Assembly: GCF_013408415.1 (NCBI RefSeq)
Contig: NZ_JACCAA010000001.1
Coordinates: 3,286,001-3,350,000, forward strand
DNA length: 64,000 bases
Direction of reading: 5' to 3'
From: Nocardioides daedukensis
GTDB lineage: Bacteria > Actinomycetota > Actinomycetes > Propionibacteriales > Nocardioidaceae
Every line of letters starts with the position of its first letter. Positions within the stretch are counted from its first letter, which is position 1. Shown one piece after another: positions 51,120 to 59,156 of this stretch. The position numbers and the translations under genes are program-made. Below the pieces are notes generated by a model that saw nothing but the letters and a program-made list of their open reading frames with translations, was not told the origin of the DNA and searched no databases.

Positions 51120-51623
51120 ATGACCGACTCCGCGCGCTCCCCGTCCTATTCGCGTGTCTCGCTGGCCCAGCTGATGCATGCGACGTCGGCGAACCTGCTG
51201 GGCAACATCCATGGCGGCGACATCATGAAGCTCGCCGACTCGACGGCCGGCGCTGCGGCGCAGCGCCACGGTGGGGGCCCGGCGGTGACCGCGGCCCTGG
51301 ACGAGATGGCCTTCCTGGAGCCCGTCCACGTCGGCGACATCGTGCGGACCACGGCGCAGGTCAACTGGGCCGGGCGCTCCTCGATGGAGGTCGGCGTACG
51401 GATCGAGGCCGAGGCGTGGACCGACGCCGAAGGGACCCCCAAGCACGTGGCCTCGGCCTACTTCGTCTTCGTCGCGATCGACGGGGACGGCCGCTCGCGC
51501 AGGGTGCCACGGCTGGTGCCGGAGACCCCTGATGAGGTACGCCGATGGCGCGAGGCGGAGATCCGTCGCTCGCACCGCCTGGCGGGCAAGCAGGAGATCG
51601 AGTCGGGTCGGAACCCGGGCTGA
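51120..51623 (+). CDS. Acyl-CoA thioesterase (hotdog fold)
   Basis: The 167-aa protein is a single hotdog-fold thioesterase of the acyl-CoA hydrolase (BACH/YciA) type. Landmarks are the N-terminal LMHATSANLLGNIHGGDIMKLADSTAGAAAQRH, containing the catalytic Asp region HGGDIMKLAD, then FLEPVHVGDIVRTTAQVNWAGRSSMEVGVRIEAE and YFVFVAIDGDGR. It hydrolyses medium or long acyl-CoA to free acid and CoA. The substrate range is not readable. The start is supported by the -10 element directly upstream. The following LCP gene starts 159 nt downstream and appears to have its own promoter. Confidence 0.92.
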   Translation: MTDSARSPSYSRVSLAQLMHATSANLLGNIHGGDIMKLADSTAGAAAQRHGGGPAVTAALDEMAFLEPVHVGDIVRTTAQVNWAGRSSMEVGVRIEAEAWTDAEGTPKHVASAYFVFVAIDGDGRSRRVPRLVPETPDEVRRWREAEIRRSHRLAGKQEIESGRNPG

Positions 51624-51710
51624 GCCGGCCTCCAGGGGGCTCTCGGGGCCCGGTGAGGCGACGCGACGCCGCTCACGAAGCGGGGCCCTTTCGGCGCGTC
51701 ATGCACGGAA

Positions 51711-51733
51711 GTGACGCAAGTGACTGGTGATAT
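51711..51733 (+). promoter_or_regulatory. 9-bp periodic repeats upstream of the second LCP gene
   Basis: GTGAC at 51711 recurs at 51720 after exactly 9 bp, with a weaker third copy (GATAT) at 51729. The same period and core occur upstream of the amidase gene at 53449. The pattern resembles MtrA-type direct-repeat boxes (inference). Confidence 0.45.
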
Positions 51734-51782
51734 TGGCCAGCAGGAAACTTTCAGTACTTCCCCGTTGAGAGAGGCCTCATCG

Positions 51783-53270
51783 ATGCCACCCGTTTCTTCC
51801 CCCGGGTCGCACGATCGCCGGTATGCCGAGACACGGCGTGCCCCGGACCGTGCAGCGCGAGTCCGTTTTCGTCGCGCCGTCACGCTGATGGTGATGACCC
51901 TTGTGGTCCCCGGGTCCGCCCAGCTGGTTGCCGGCAACCGTAACGTCGGTCGGATCGCGATCCGCGTCTGGGGCGCGGTGATCGCCCTGCTCGTGGTCCT
52001 CGGCCTGATCTCCTACGCCTCGACCTCCTTCGTCCTCTGGTTCGGCACCAACACCACGCTGCTGAACCTGGTCCGGTTCGCGATGATGCTGATCGCGGTG
52101 GGCTGGGCCGCCCTCTTCATGGACGCCTGGCGGATCGGCCAGCCGCTGACGCTGGTGAAGAACCAGCGGCTCGCGATGGTGGGGCTCAACGGCGTGCTGT
52201 GCTTCTCGGTCGCCGGGAGCATCCTGTTCGCCGCGCACCTGGTCACCGTCCAGCGTGAGTTCATCGGGACGATGTTCAGCGCATCCGAGGTGAGCGACTC
52301 GACCCACGGGCGCTACAACGTGCTGCTGATGGGTGGTGACTCCGGCGCCGGGCGGTTCGGCCTGCGCCCGGACTCGCTGACCGTGGCGAGCATCGACCAG
52401 GAGACCGGACGCACGGTCCTGGTCGGCCTCCCGCGCAACCTGCAGAACTTCAAGTTCGCCAAGGGGTCGGTGATGGACGAGCAGTTCCCCGACGGCTTCG
52501 ACTGCGACGAGTGCTACATCAACGGCGTCAGCACCTGGGCCCAGGACAACACCGAGCTCTTCGCCGACCCGAAGACCGCCGGCACCGACGCGACCATCTC
52601 CGCGGTCGAGGGCGTCACCGGCCTGAAGATCAACTACTGGGCGATGGTCAACCTGGAGGGCTTCCGCAACCTGATCGACGCGGTCGGGGGAGTGACGCTC
52701 AACGTCCGTCACCGGATCCCGATCGGTGGCTTCTCCACCCCGGTCACCCGCTACATCGAGCCGGGCGTGAAGAAGCTCAACGGCTATCACGCCCTATGGT
52801 TCGCCCGCTCTCGTACCGGGTCGGACGACTACGCGCGGATGGCGCGGCAGAAGTGCGTGATGAACGCACTGGCCACCCAGATCAGCCCGAAGACCGTGCT
52901 GGCCAACTTCGAGAAGATCACCAAGGCCAGCTCGGCCATGGTCGACACCAACCTGCCGGCCAGCGAGCTGGACACGTTCATCGGCCTGGCGCTGAAGGCG
53001 AAGAGCCGGAGGATCGGCACCGTCTCCATCGTCCCGCCGGCGATCAACACCGCCCACCCCGACCTGGACAAGATCAGGACGATGGTGGACAAGGCGATCG
53101 ACAAGGCCGAGGGCAAGTCGCCGGAGCCGAAGAAGGCCAGGGCCTCCGCCCGCGCGTCGTCCGGCGCCACGGACGCATCCGGCCAGCCGGCCACCAGCGG
53201 TGGATCGCTGGGGAACAAGCAGGACGGCTACACCGCCAACGAGTCGGCGGACCTGGGCGCAGCCTGCTGA
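51783..53270 (+). CDS. LytR-CpsA-Psr (LCP) family protein with four N-terminal TM helices
   Basis: The protein (495 aa from the ATG giving MPPVSS) differs from classical LCP enzymes in having four predicted TM helices before the external domain (residues about 35-155). The LCP domain follows: YNVLLMGGDSGAGRFGLRPDSLTVASIDQETGRTVLVGLPRNLQNF (in part), with the conserved Asp and Arg, then INGVSTWAQDN, MVNLEGFRNLIDAVGGVTLNV and HALWFARSRTGSDDYARMARQKCVM. Two or three cysteines in FDCDECYING suggest a disulfide. The tail is Ser/Ala/Lys-rich and disordered. It should attach wall glycans to peptidoglycan. An earlier GTG at 51711 is possible but falls inside the repeat motif. A terminator hairpin follows. 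Confidence 0.88.
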   Translation: MPPVSSPGSHDRRYAETRRAPDRAARVRFRRAVTLMVMTLVVPGSAQLVAGNRNVGRIAIRVWGAVIALLVVLGLISYASTSFVLWFGTNTTLLNLVRFAMMLIAVGWAALFMDAWRIGQPLTLVKNQRLAMVGLNGVLCFSVAGSILFAAHLVTVQREFIGTMFSASEVSDSTHGRYNVLLMGGDSGAGRFGLRPDSLTVASIDQETGRTVLVGLPRNLQNFKFAKGSVMDEQFPDGFDCDECYINGVSTWAQDNTELFADPKTAGTDATISAVEGVTGLKINYWAMVNLEGFRNLIDAVGGVTLNVRHRIPIGGFSTPVTRYIEPGVKKLNGYHALWFARSRTGSDDYARMARQKCVMNALATQISPKTVLANFEKITKASSAMVDTNLPASELDTFIGLALKAKSRRIGTVSIVPPAINTAHPDLDKIRTMVDKAIDKAEGKSPEPKKARASARASSGATDASGQPATSGGSLGNKQDGYTANESADLGAAC

Positions 53271-53298
53271 ACCCCTTGGCCGCCCCTTGGCGAGCACC

Positions 53299-53339
53299 GG
53301 GCCGCCGATCGACACGTACGTCGTGTCCGTCGGCGGCCC
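53299..53339 (+). terminator. Two-step hairpin after the LCP gene
   Basis: GGGCCGCCGA pairs with TCGGCGGCCC (10 bp). A small internal loop follows, then GACACG pairs with CGTGTC around a five-base loop. It begins 29 nt after the stop. Confidence 0.85.
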
Positions 53340-53448
53340 GTCGCATTTCCCGGGGTTCGCCGACAAACCAGACATTTCTCGATTATTTTGGCCCAAACGG
53401 CGTGTCGACTGGAAATTACACGATTGTAGTTACTCAGAAACACTTGCG

Positions 53449-53493
53449 GTAACCAGTGTGACTGATGTGAAACTTGGTACTCGTGTGAAACTT
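53449..53493 (+). promoter_or_regulatory. Five-fold 9-bp periodic repeat upstream of the amidase gene
   Basis: Units start at 53449, 53458, 53467, 53476 and 53485 and read GTAACCAGT, GTGACTGAT, GTGAAACTT, GGTACTCGT and GTGAAACTT. The array ends 24 bp before the ATG, in an AT-rich promoter region. Actinobacterial MtrA binds loosely conserved 9-bp direct repeats in front of cell-wall genes, so it is the first candidate. Confidence 0.55.
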
Positions 53494-53516
53494 CCCCCGC
53501 ACTGGAGTAGCCGAGA

Positions 53517-56501
53517 ATGCGTCCTCACAAGCTCAGATTCGTCACCGCCTGCCAGCAAATGCTGGTGGTCGGCGCCGTCGTAGCCGTCCTTGCTCCCGCA
53601 GCCAACGTCATCTCACTCGACGTCACCACGCAGCCGCCCGCGGCTGGAGAGGGCGAGCTGATCGAGTCCGACCTCGCCTCCGGTGACCAGGAGGGAGAGC
53701 CCGAGGCAGCCGAGGTGGAGACCGCCCCGGTCGAGCCCGAGGTCGCCGAATATGCGATCGACGCCGACACCACCGAGACCGCCCTCGAAGAGGCGCCCGA
53801 GCTGGCCGACAGCGCGCTGCCTGAGGCCGCCACGGAGTCCTTGAAGACCGAGGCCACCGGCGACGAAGCGGTCAGTGCGACCGAGGACGTCGACGGCTAC
53901 ACCGCAGTCGGTGTCACCTGGGACGCCGCGGAGCGGATCGCCGACGACGAGATCTCGGTGATGGTCCGCACCCGCACCGACGACGAGTGGAGCGAGTGGA
54001 CCGCGGTCGACTACCACGACGAGCACGGCCCGGACCCGGACTCGCAAGAGGCCAAGAACGCACGCCCCGGCACCGACCCGCTGCTGGTCGGTGTCGTCGA
54101 CCAGGTGCAGGCCAAGGCCGTCACCGCCGAGGGCGTCGCGCTGCCCTCCGACATGAAGCTCGCCGTCGTGGCCCCGGGTGCGTCCAAGGGCACCGAGATC
54201 GAGCAGCCGGAGCTGGACACCGCGTCCCCGAATGTCTCCGAGGAGCCCTCGAGCACTCCCTCCAGCACCCCGTCGGACGGCCCGTCGGATGCCCCGTCGG
54301 ACGGCCCGGCCGGCCAGCAGGAGGAGCCTGCCGGCGAGACCGACGCCCCGGACACGCTCACCACCGACCAGGGCGAGATCGCCCTGCAGGCCACGAAGGT
54401 GACCACCAAGCCGAAGATCTACTCGCGGGCCCAGTGGGGTGCCAACGAGAAGCTGCGTGACAAGTCGTCGCTGCAGTACCACGAGGTGCATGCCGGGTTC
54501 GTCCACCACACGGTGAACGGCAACGACTACACCCGCGACCAGGTGCCCGGCATCATCCGCAGCATCTACGCCTACCACACCCAGTCGCGGGGCTGGAGCG
54601 ACGTGGGCTACAACTTCCTGGTCGACAAGTTCGGGCGGATCTGGGAAGGCCGCTACGGCGGTGTCGACCGCCCGGTCGTCGGCGCCCACACGCTCGGCTA
54701 CAACGAGTACTCCTTCGCGATGTCGGCGATCGGGAACTTCGACAAGGCGAGGCCGTCCTCGTCCATGGTCGAGGCCTATGCGCGCCTGTTCGCCTGGAAG
54801 CTCTCGCTGCACGGCGTCAACGCCAACAGCTCGAAGCAGACGGTCGGCAAGTCGACGTTCCGCGCGATCAACGGCCACCGCGACGCAGGCCAGACCGCCT
54901 GCCCGGGGCGCTACCTCTATGACCAGATCGGCTCCATCCGCAGCAAGGCACGCGCCAAGCAGGTGAGCTGGGACGGCCGGAACCTGCAGACCAACCTGGT
55001 GGGCTCCTCGGCGCCCGACTTCCTGGTCCGCCGCGACAACGGCACCGGATATGTGATCCCCACCGGTGGCACCAAGGGCGGCCTCGGGGCCAGGACCCCG
55101 GTCACCGCGGGCTGGAACATCTATGACACGGTCCGGATGACCCCCGACGTCACCGGCGACGGCATCGACGACGTCGTCGTGCGCTCGTCGTGGAGCGGTC
55201 GCTACGGCGTACGCGCCGGGCTGGGCAACGGGAAGTTCAACACCAAGCACATCTCGTTGAGCACCCAGATGAAGGGCTACGACCAGATCACCGCGGTCGG
55301 CAACCTGAACGGGGCCACGCGTCCCGACCTGGTCGCCCGCAACCCGAAGACCGGCTACCTGTATCTCTATCGCGGCGCCTCCGCGGCAGGCACGTTCGCT
55401 CCGCGGCTCCTGCTCAGCAAGGACTGGGGTCGCTACACGATGACCGCTGCCACCGGCGACACCACCGGTGACGGGGTTCCGGACCTCTATGCGCGTGACA
55501 AGAGCGGCGTGCTCTGGCTCGTCCCGGGTGCCGGCGGCAACAAGATCAAGGCCCCGGTGAAGGTGATGACCAACACCGCCCGCTTCGACGTGATCACGGG
55601 CTATGGCGACATCACCGGTGACGGCAAGGCCGACCTGGCCGTGAGGACGGCGGCGTCGGACAACCTCTATGTCTACTCCGGCAAGGGCGACGGCACCTTC
55701 GGAACCCGCCTCGGCCCGCTGTTCGAGGCTGCCCCGCTCAACTCGTTCAGCTTCGGCGACACGGACAAGAACGGGCTCCCGGACCTGGTCGGCATCCACA
55801 GCAAGAGCATGCTGATCTACAAGAACCGTCCGGGCGGCAACGGCAACACCGGTACGCCGGTCAGCGTCGGTGACAAGTTCGAGAACGCCAACCTGCTGCT
55901 CAACGCCGGGGACTGGGACCGTGACGGCCACGGCGACATCATCATCCGGGAGACCAGTGGCGCCCTGAAGCTGATCCGCGGGCTCGGCGACGACAAGTTC
56001 GCCAGCGCCACCACGCTGGCCTCGTCGTTCAAGTACCACAAGCTGATCAGCGCCCCGGGCGACGTGACCGGTGACGGCTATCCGGACATCATGGCCCAGC
56101 CCAGTGGTGGCGCCATGCGGATCTATCCGGGCAACGGCAGGACGTTCAGGTCGAGCTTCGTCGCCAAGGGTGCGATCAGCGCCTCCGCCCAGCTCGGCAT
56201 CGGTCGCTGGGACTCCGACGGCGCGCCGGACAGCCTGTTCCGCAACGGCACCAAGGTGACGACGTACCGCGGAAACGGTCCCGGCGGACTGACCGGATCG
56301 GCAAGGTCCGTGACGGCGCCCAGCCTGAGTGGCTACAACTGGTTCATCAGTGCCGGCGACCTCAACGGCGACGGTCGCCAGGACCTGCTGGTGCGCAAGT
56401 CGACCACCGGGGACCTCTACCTGATGCCCGGCACCTCGAGTGGCTTCGGCTCGCCGAAGCACTTCGCCGACGGCTTCAAGGGTTACGACCTGGCCGGCTG
56501 A
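53517..56501 (+). CDS. Secreted N-acetylmuramoyl-L-alanine amidase (PGRP-type) with FG-GAP repeats
   Basis: The 994-aa protein has a signal peptide (residues 1 to about 32). An acidic, low-complexity region and a Ser/Pro/Asp-rich linker run to about residue 290, with an intervening beta-rich domain (GVTWDAAERIADDEISVMVRTRTDDEWSEW). The PGRP/amidase_2 domain spans residues about 298-480. Zinc ligands are expected in FVHHTVNGND (His330/331), NGHRDAGQTACPG (His and Cys) and the GYNFLVDKFGRIWEGRYGG segment. The C-terminal half (about 510-990) is built of FG-GAP/VCBS-like repeats (DVTGDGIDDVVVR, DTTGDGVPDLYAR, DWDRDGHGDIIIR), each with a calcium-type DxDxDG-like loop, that should fold as a propeller. 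It cuts peptidoglycan stem peptides. Strong periodic repeats precede it. Confidence 0.9.
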   Translation: MRPHKLRFVTACQQMLVVGAVVAVLAPAANVISLDVTTQPPAAGEGELIESDLASGDQEGEPEAAEVETAPVEPEVAEYAIDADTTETALEEAPELADSALPEAATESLKTEATGDEAVSATEDVDGYTAVGVTWDAAERIADDEISVMVRTRTDDEWSEWTAVDYHDEHGPDPDSQEAKNARPGTDPLLVGVVDQVQAKAVTAEGVALPSDMKLAVVAPGASKGTEIEQPELDTASPNVSEEPSSTPSSTPSDGPSDAPSDGPAGQQEEPAGETDAPDTLTTDQGEIALQATKVTTKPKIYSRAQWGANEKLRDKSSLQYHEVHAGFVHHTVNGNDYTRDQVPGIIRSIYAYHTQSRGWSDVGYNFLVDKFGRIWEGRYGGVDRPVVGAHTLGYNEYSFAMSAIGNFDKARPSSSMVEAYARLFAWKLSLHGVNANSSKQTVGKSTFRAINGHRDAGQTACPGRYLYDQIGSIRSKARAKQVSWDGRNLQTNLVGSSAPDFLVRRDNGTGYVIPTGGTKGGLGARTPVTAGWNIYDTVRMTPDVTGDGIDDVVVRSSWSGRYGVRAGLGNGKFNTKHISLSTQMKGYDQITAVGNLNGATRPDLVARNPKTGYLYLYRGASAAGTFAPRLLLSKDWGRYTMTAATGDTTGDGVPDLYARDKSGVLWLVPGAGGNKIKAPVKVMTNTARFDVITGYGDITGDGKADLAVRTAASDNLYVYSGKGDGTFGTRLGPLFEAAPLNSFSFGDTDKNGLPDLVGIHSKSMLIYKNRPGGNGNTGTPVSVGDKFENANLLLNAGDWDRDGHGDIIIRETSGALKLIRGLGDDKFASATTLASSFKYHKLISAPGDVTGDGYPDIMAQPSGGAMRIYPGNGRTFRSSFVAKGAISASAQLGIGRWDSDGAPDSLFRNGTKVTTYRGNGPGGLTGSARSVTAPSLSGYNWFISAGDLNGDGRQDLLVRKSTTGDLYLMPGTSSGFGSPKHFADGFKGYDLAG

Positions 56502-56504
56502 TCC

Positions 56505-57236
56505 TCAGGCAGGGAGCCACTGGGCGGTGGCACGCTCGTCTGCCCACCTGCGCTCCCACGAGTCCGGATCCGCGTTGCGGACCCAGACCCCCGAGCCGCC
56601 CTTGACCAGCGGCTCGGTGAAGCTGGCGAACCCCGTCGGGGAAGCGGGGTTCGCCGTGGTCAACAGACGCCCGCCGTCGGTGAGGAGACCATCGGTCCCC
56701 CCGGCGGTGGGCGTCACCAGCTCTGCCTGGCTGATCGAGGCGAGTGCCGCGTCGTCGGGCTGCGGCGGGTCCCACGGAATGAACGAGTCGGGCTGCGACC
56801 AGACCTCGATGCCGAAGTCGTGGACACCCTCGGGCAGTGGTGTGGCGAACCGGACGCCCAGGGGGAGCAGTGCGGTGGCGATCACCGGGATCCGCCCCGC
56901 GAGGCCTGCATGGTCCTGGAGTCCCTCGGGCCCGCAGGCCACCGCATCGGGCTCACCCGCCTCGCCGGGGAACGCCACGACCAGTCCCGCGTTCCAGGCC
57001 GCCCCCAGGAAGACCGGCCCCAACCAGTGCGTCGGCAGGTCGATCAGGATCCGCTGGCCGCGCTCGAGGTCGAACTCCTCCACGAGCAGGCTCGACGCCT
57101 TGGCCACCCAGTTGGCATAGGTGGCGACCGAGAGCTCGACTCGCTCGCCGGTGGCATCGTCATAGAAGGTCACCAGCGGACGACCCGGGTCGGAGCGAAG
57201 GAGCGTGGCGAGCAGGTCGGGAAAGGTGGTGGCCAT
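56505..57236 (-). CDS. TIGR03089 family protein
   Basis: This 243-aa protein resembles the N-terminal part of an AMP-forming acyl-CoA synthetase (FYDDATGERVELSVATYANWVAKASSLL, then GAAWNAGLVVAFPGEAGEPDAVACGPEGLQ) but lacks the adenylate-forming P-loop and C-terminal domain. That shape matches the actinobacterial family TIGR03089 of unknown function. In M. tuberculosis the equivalent (Rv3268) is likewise next to the LCP gene Rv3267 and the manB gene. The stop lies 3 nt from the convergent amidase stop. The gene is divergent from the nucleotidyltransferase gene. Confidence 0.88.
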   Translation of the reverse strand: MATTFPDLLATLLRSDPGRPLVTFYDDATGERVELSVATYANWVAKASSLLVEEFDLERGQRILIDLPTHWLGPVFLGAAWNAGLVVAFPGEAGEPDAVACGPEGLQDHAGLAGRIPVIATALLPLGVRFATPLPEGVHDFGIEVWSQPDSFIPWDPPQPDDAALASISQAELVTPTAGGTDGLLTDGGRLLTTANPASPTGFASFTEPLVKGGSGVWVRNADPDSWERRWADERATAQWLPA

Positions 57237-57246
57237 GGGACCACCC

Positions 57247-57252
57247 TAGGAT
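57247..57252 (+). promoter_or_regulatory. -10 element TAGGAT, leaderless start of the nucleotidyltransferase gene
   Basis: The TANNNT hexamer ends 7 nt before the ATG. The gap to the divergent TIGR03089 gene is only 23 bp. Confidence 0.55.
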
Positions 57253-57259
57253 CAACCCC

Positions 57260-58345
57260 ATGACTGAGACTTCGCAGCCATCCACCCCGGCGGCACCCGA
57301 GGCAGTGATCGTCGCGGGCGGCTTCGGCAGCCGGCTCCTGCCGCTGACCGCACGTCGCCCCAAGCACCTGCTCGACGTCGGGGGCGTGCCCTTCCTCGAG
57401 CACCAGATCGCCCGGCTGGCCGAGGCCGGTGTCGAGCACATCGTGCTGGCCACCTCCTACCACGCGGACATGTTCGCCCCGGTCCTCGGCGACGGAAGTC
57501 GCTGGGGGGTCCGCCTGGACTACGTCCTGGAGGAGGAGCCGCTGGGCACGGGTGGGGCGATCCGCAACGTCGCCGATGCGCTCACCGACGACCCCGACGG
57601 CGCCGTGATCATCCTCAACGGTGATGTCCTGTCCGGCCATGACCTGCCCGGGCAGCTGGCCGACTTCCGCTCGGGGCGTCGCGGCCGGCGAGTGGACGTC
57701 TCGCTGCACTTGGTCGAGGTCGAGGACGCACGCGCCTTCGGCTGCGTGCCCACCGACGACGAGGGCCGGGTGCTCGACTTCGTGGAGAAGTCCGACGACC
57801 CGGTGACCAACCAGATCAACGCGGGTTGCTACATCTTCCGTCGCGACGTCATCGACACCATCGAGGCCGGTGAAGTGGTCTCGGTCGAGCGGCAGACGTT
57901 CCCCGACCTGGTCGCGAACGGCAGCCTGGTCGTCGGGTTCGTCGACTCCGCCTACTGGCGCGACGTGGGCACGCCGGCCGCCCTGGTGGCGGCGAGCCAG
58001 GACGTGGTGCTCGGCCTCGCGCCGACCCCGGCCGTCGAGGCCGTCGAGTCCGGTGCCCGGATCCACCCCCGAGCACGCGTCGGCTCGGGCGCGCGCGTGA
58101 GCGGCGGCTCAGTGGTGATGGAGGACGCGAGGATCGCCGACGGCGCCGAGGTGACCGGGAGCGTCGTGATGACCGGAGCCAGCATCGAGGCCGGCGCCCG
58201 GGTCGTCGATTCGGTCCTCGGACCCGGTGCGCAGGTCGGCGAGAAGGCAGTGCTCATGGCGGCCACGCTGGGCGACGGCGCGGTGATCAGCGCCGGCACC
58301 ACACTGCCCGAGGGTGAGCGCATGGACGTCGAGACCACGCGCTGA
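57260..58345 (+). CDS. manB: Mannose-1-phosphate guanylyltransferase-like sugar nucleotidyltransferase
   Basis: The 361-aa protein has an N-terminal nucleotidyltransferase domain (VIVAGGFGSRLLPLTARRPKHLLDVGGVPFLEHQI, with the GGxGxRL...PK signature) and the metal-binding ILNGDVLSG. FVEKSDDP and YWRDVGTPAALVAASQDVV follow. A C-terminal left-handed beta-helix begins at about residue 270 (repeating GARI/GARV hexads). It should make GDP-mannose, or a related NDP-sugar, from the sugar 1-phosphate. The M. tuberculosis equivalent in this position is manB (Rv3264c), needed for mannosylated wall lipids. GDP specificity is inferred from synteny. The ATG follows a -10 element by 7 nt. Confidence 0.87.
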   Translation: MTETSQPSTPAAPEAVIVAGGFGSRLLPLTARRPKHLLDVGGVPFLEHQIARLAEAGVEHIVLATSYHADMFAPVLGDGSRWGVRLDYVLEEEPLGTGGAIRNVADALTDDPDGAVIILNGDVLSGHDLPGQLADFRSGRRGRRVDVSLHLVEVEDARAFGCVPTDDEGRVLDFVEKSDDPVTNQINAGCYIFRRDVIDTIEAGEVVSVERQTFPDLVANGSLVVGFVDSAYWRDVGTPAALVAASQDVVLGLAPTPAVEAVESGARIHPRARVGSGARVSGGSVVMEDARIADGAEVTGSVVMTGASIEAGARVVDSVLGPGAQVGEKAVLMAATLGDGAVISAGTTLPEGERMDVETTR

Positions 58346-58357
58346 CCCTCTGGTCGG

Positions 58358-59110
58358 TCACATGCCGTTGGGTTCGGGGGAGTCGAAGTAGTCGTACTTC
58401 TGCATGAACTTGTACAGCGCCTCGCCGGACACGTCGGTGCAGTACTGCCACACGCCGACCTGCTTGTCGACCTGGCTGACGTCGACGTCCTTGCCACCCT
58501 TGGACCAGTGCGTCAGCGCGATGTGGTTGTCACCCTTGAACGCCTTGCCGTCCTTGGACGTCCACGGGACGGCCTTGAACTTCAGTCGCGGGTTGTTGTT
58601 GCCCTTGAGCTTGGTGGCGATGGCCTTGAGTTCGGTCATCTGCTCGTCGTCGTCGGCAATGGTCTCGTCGTACCAGAGGATCGTGTAGCCGTGCTCGAGG
58701 TTGTGGACCAACATCTCGACGCGGGGCCGGTCGTCCTTGGTGTAGAGCTTGCGGTCCGGCGTGTCGGGGGTGTTCTCGTGCTTGCCGAAGGCCGGGGGCG
58801 CGTCGGTGTAGTCGACATCCACGCCGGGCTCGACGTGCTCCTGGTTGCCGTCGGCCTTCTTCGTCTCGACCTTGCTGCAGACATCGGCCGCGGGCGCGCC
58901 GATCCCGGACATGTCGATGTCGTTGAAGGCCCGGAGGTCCCACCACTCCTTGATCGGCTTGAACGCGGCGAACCCGATGATCGCCACAGCGATCAAGATG
59001 CAGACACCGACGATGACAGCACCTTGGCGCTGGTCGGCGCGCTTCTGCTGGGTGCGGAGTTGATCGGCGACTTCGCGCCGGCCGATCTTCTTGCTGGGCT
59101 TGTTGGCCAC
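58358..59110 (-). CDS. DUF3105 membrane-anchored protein
   Basis: The 250-aa protein has a basic N-terminus (NKPSKKIGRREVADQLRTQQKRADQR) and one TM helix (GAVIVGVCILIAVAIIGFAAF). An external DUF3105 domain follows. It contains two cysteines (DVCSKVE and QYCTDVS) and a conserved-looking block VEMLVHNLEHGYTILWYD with a His pair, then FKAVPWTSKDGKAFKGDNHIALTHWSKGG. Function is unknown. Similar proteins occur widely in actinobacteria, and the His residues hint at metal binding. The start is a GTG. It ends 12 nt from the convergent nucleotidyltransferase gene. Confidence 0.87.
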   Translation of the reverse strand: MANKPSKKIGRREVADQLRTQQKRADQRQGAVIVGVCILIAVAIIGFAAFKPIKEWWDLRAFNDIDMSGIGAPAADVCSKVETKKADGNQEHVEPGVDVDYTDAPPAFGKHENTPDTPDRKLYTKDDRPRVEMLVHNLEHGYTILWYDETIADDDEQMTELKAIATKLKGNNNPRLKFKAVPWTSKDGKAFKGDNHIALTHWSKGGKDVDVSQVDKQVGVWQYCTDVSGEALYKFMQKYDYFDSPEPNGM

Positions 59111-59156
59111 GGACTGGCTTCTCTCACGTGATGGTCGAGACGTACAGCGGCAGAGT

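Noticed and set aside
53613..56462. Very long open frame (949 codons) antisense to the amidase gene
   Set aside because: High GC at third positions opens the opposite strand. The translation is low in hydrophobic structure and has no domain, while the plus-strand frame has clear amidase and FG-GAP motifs.
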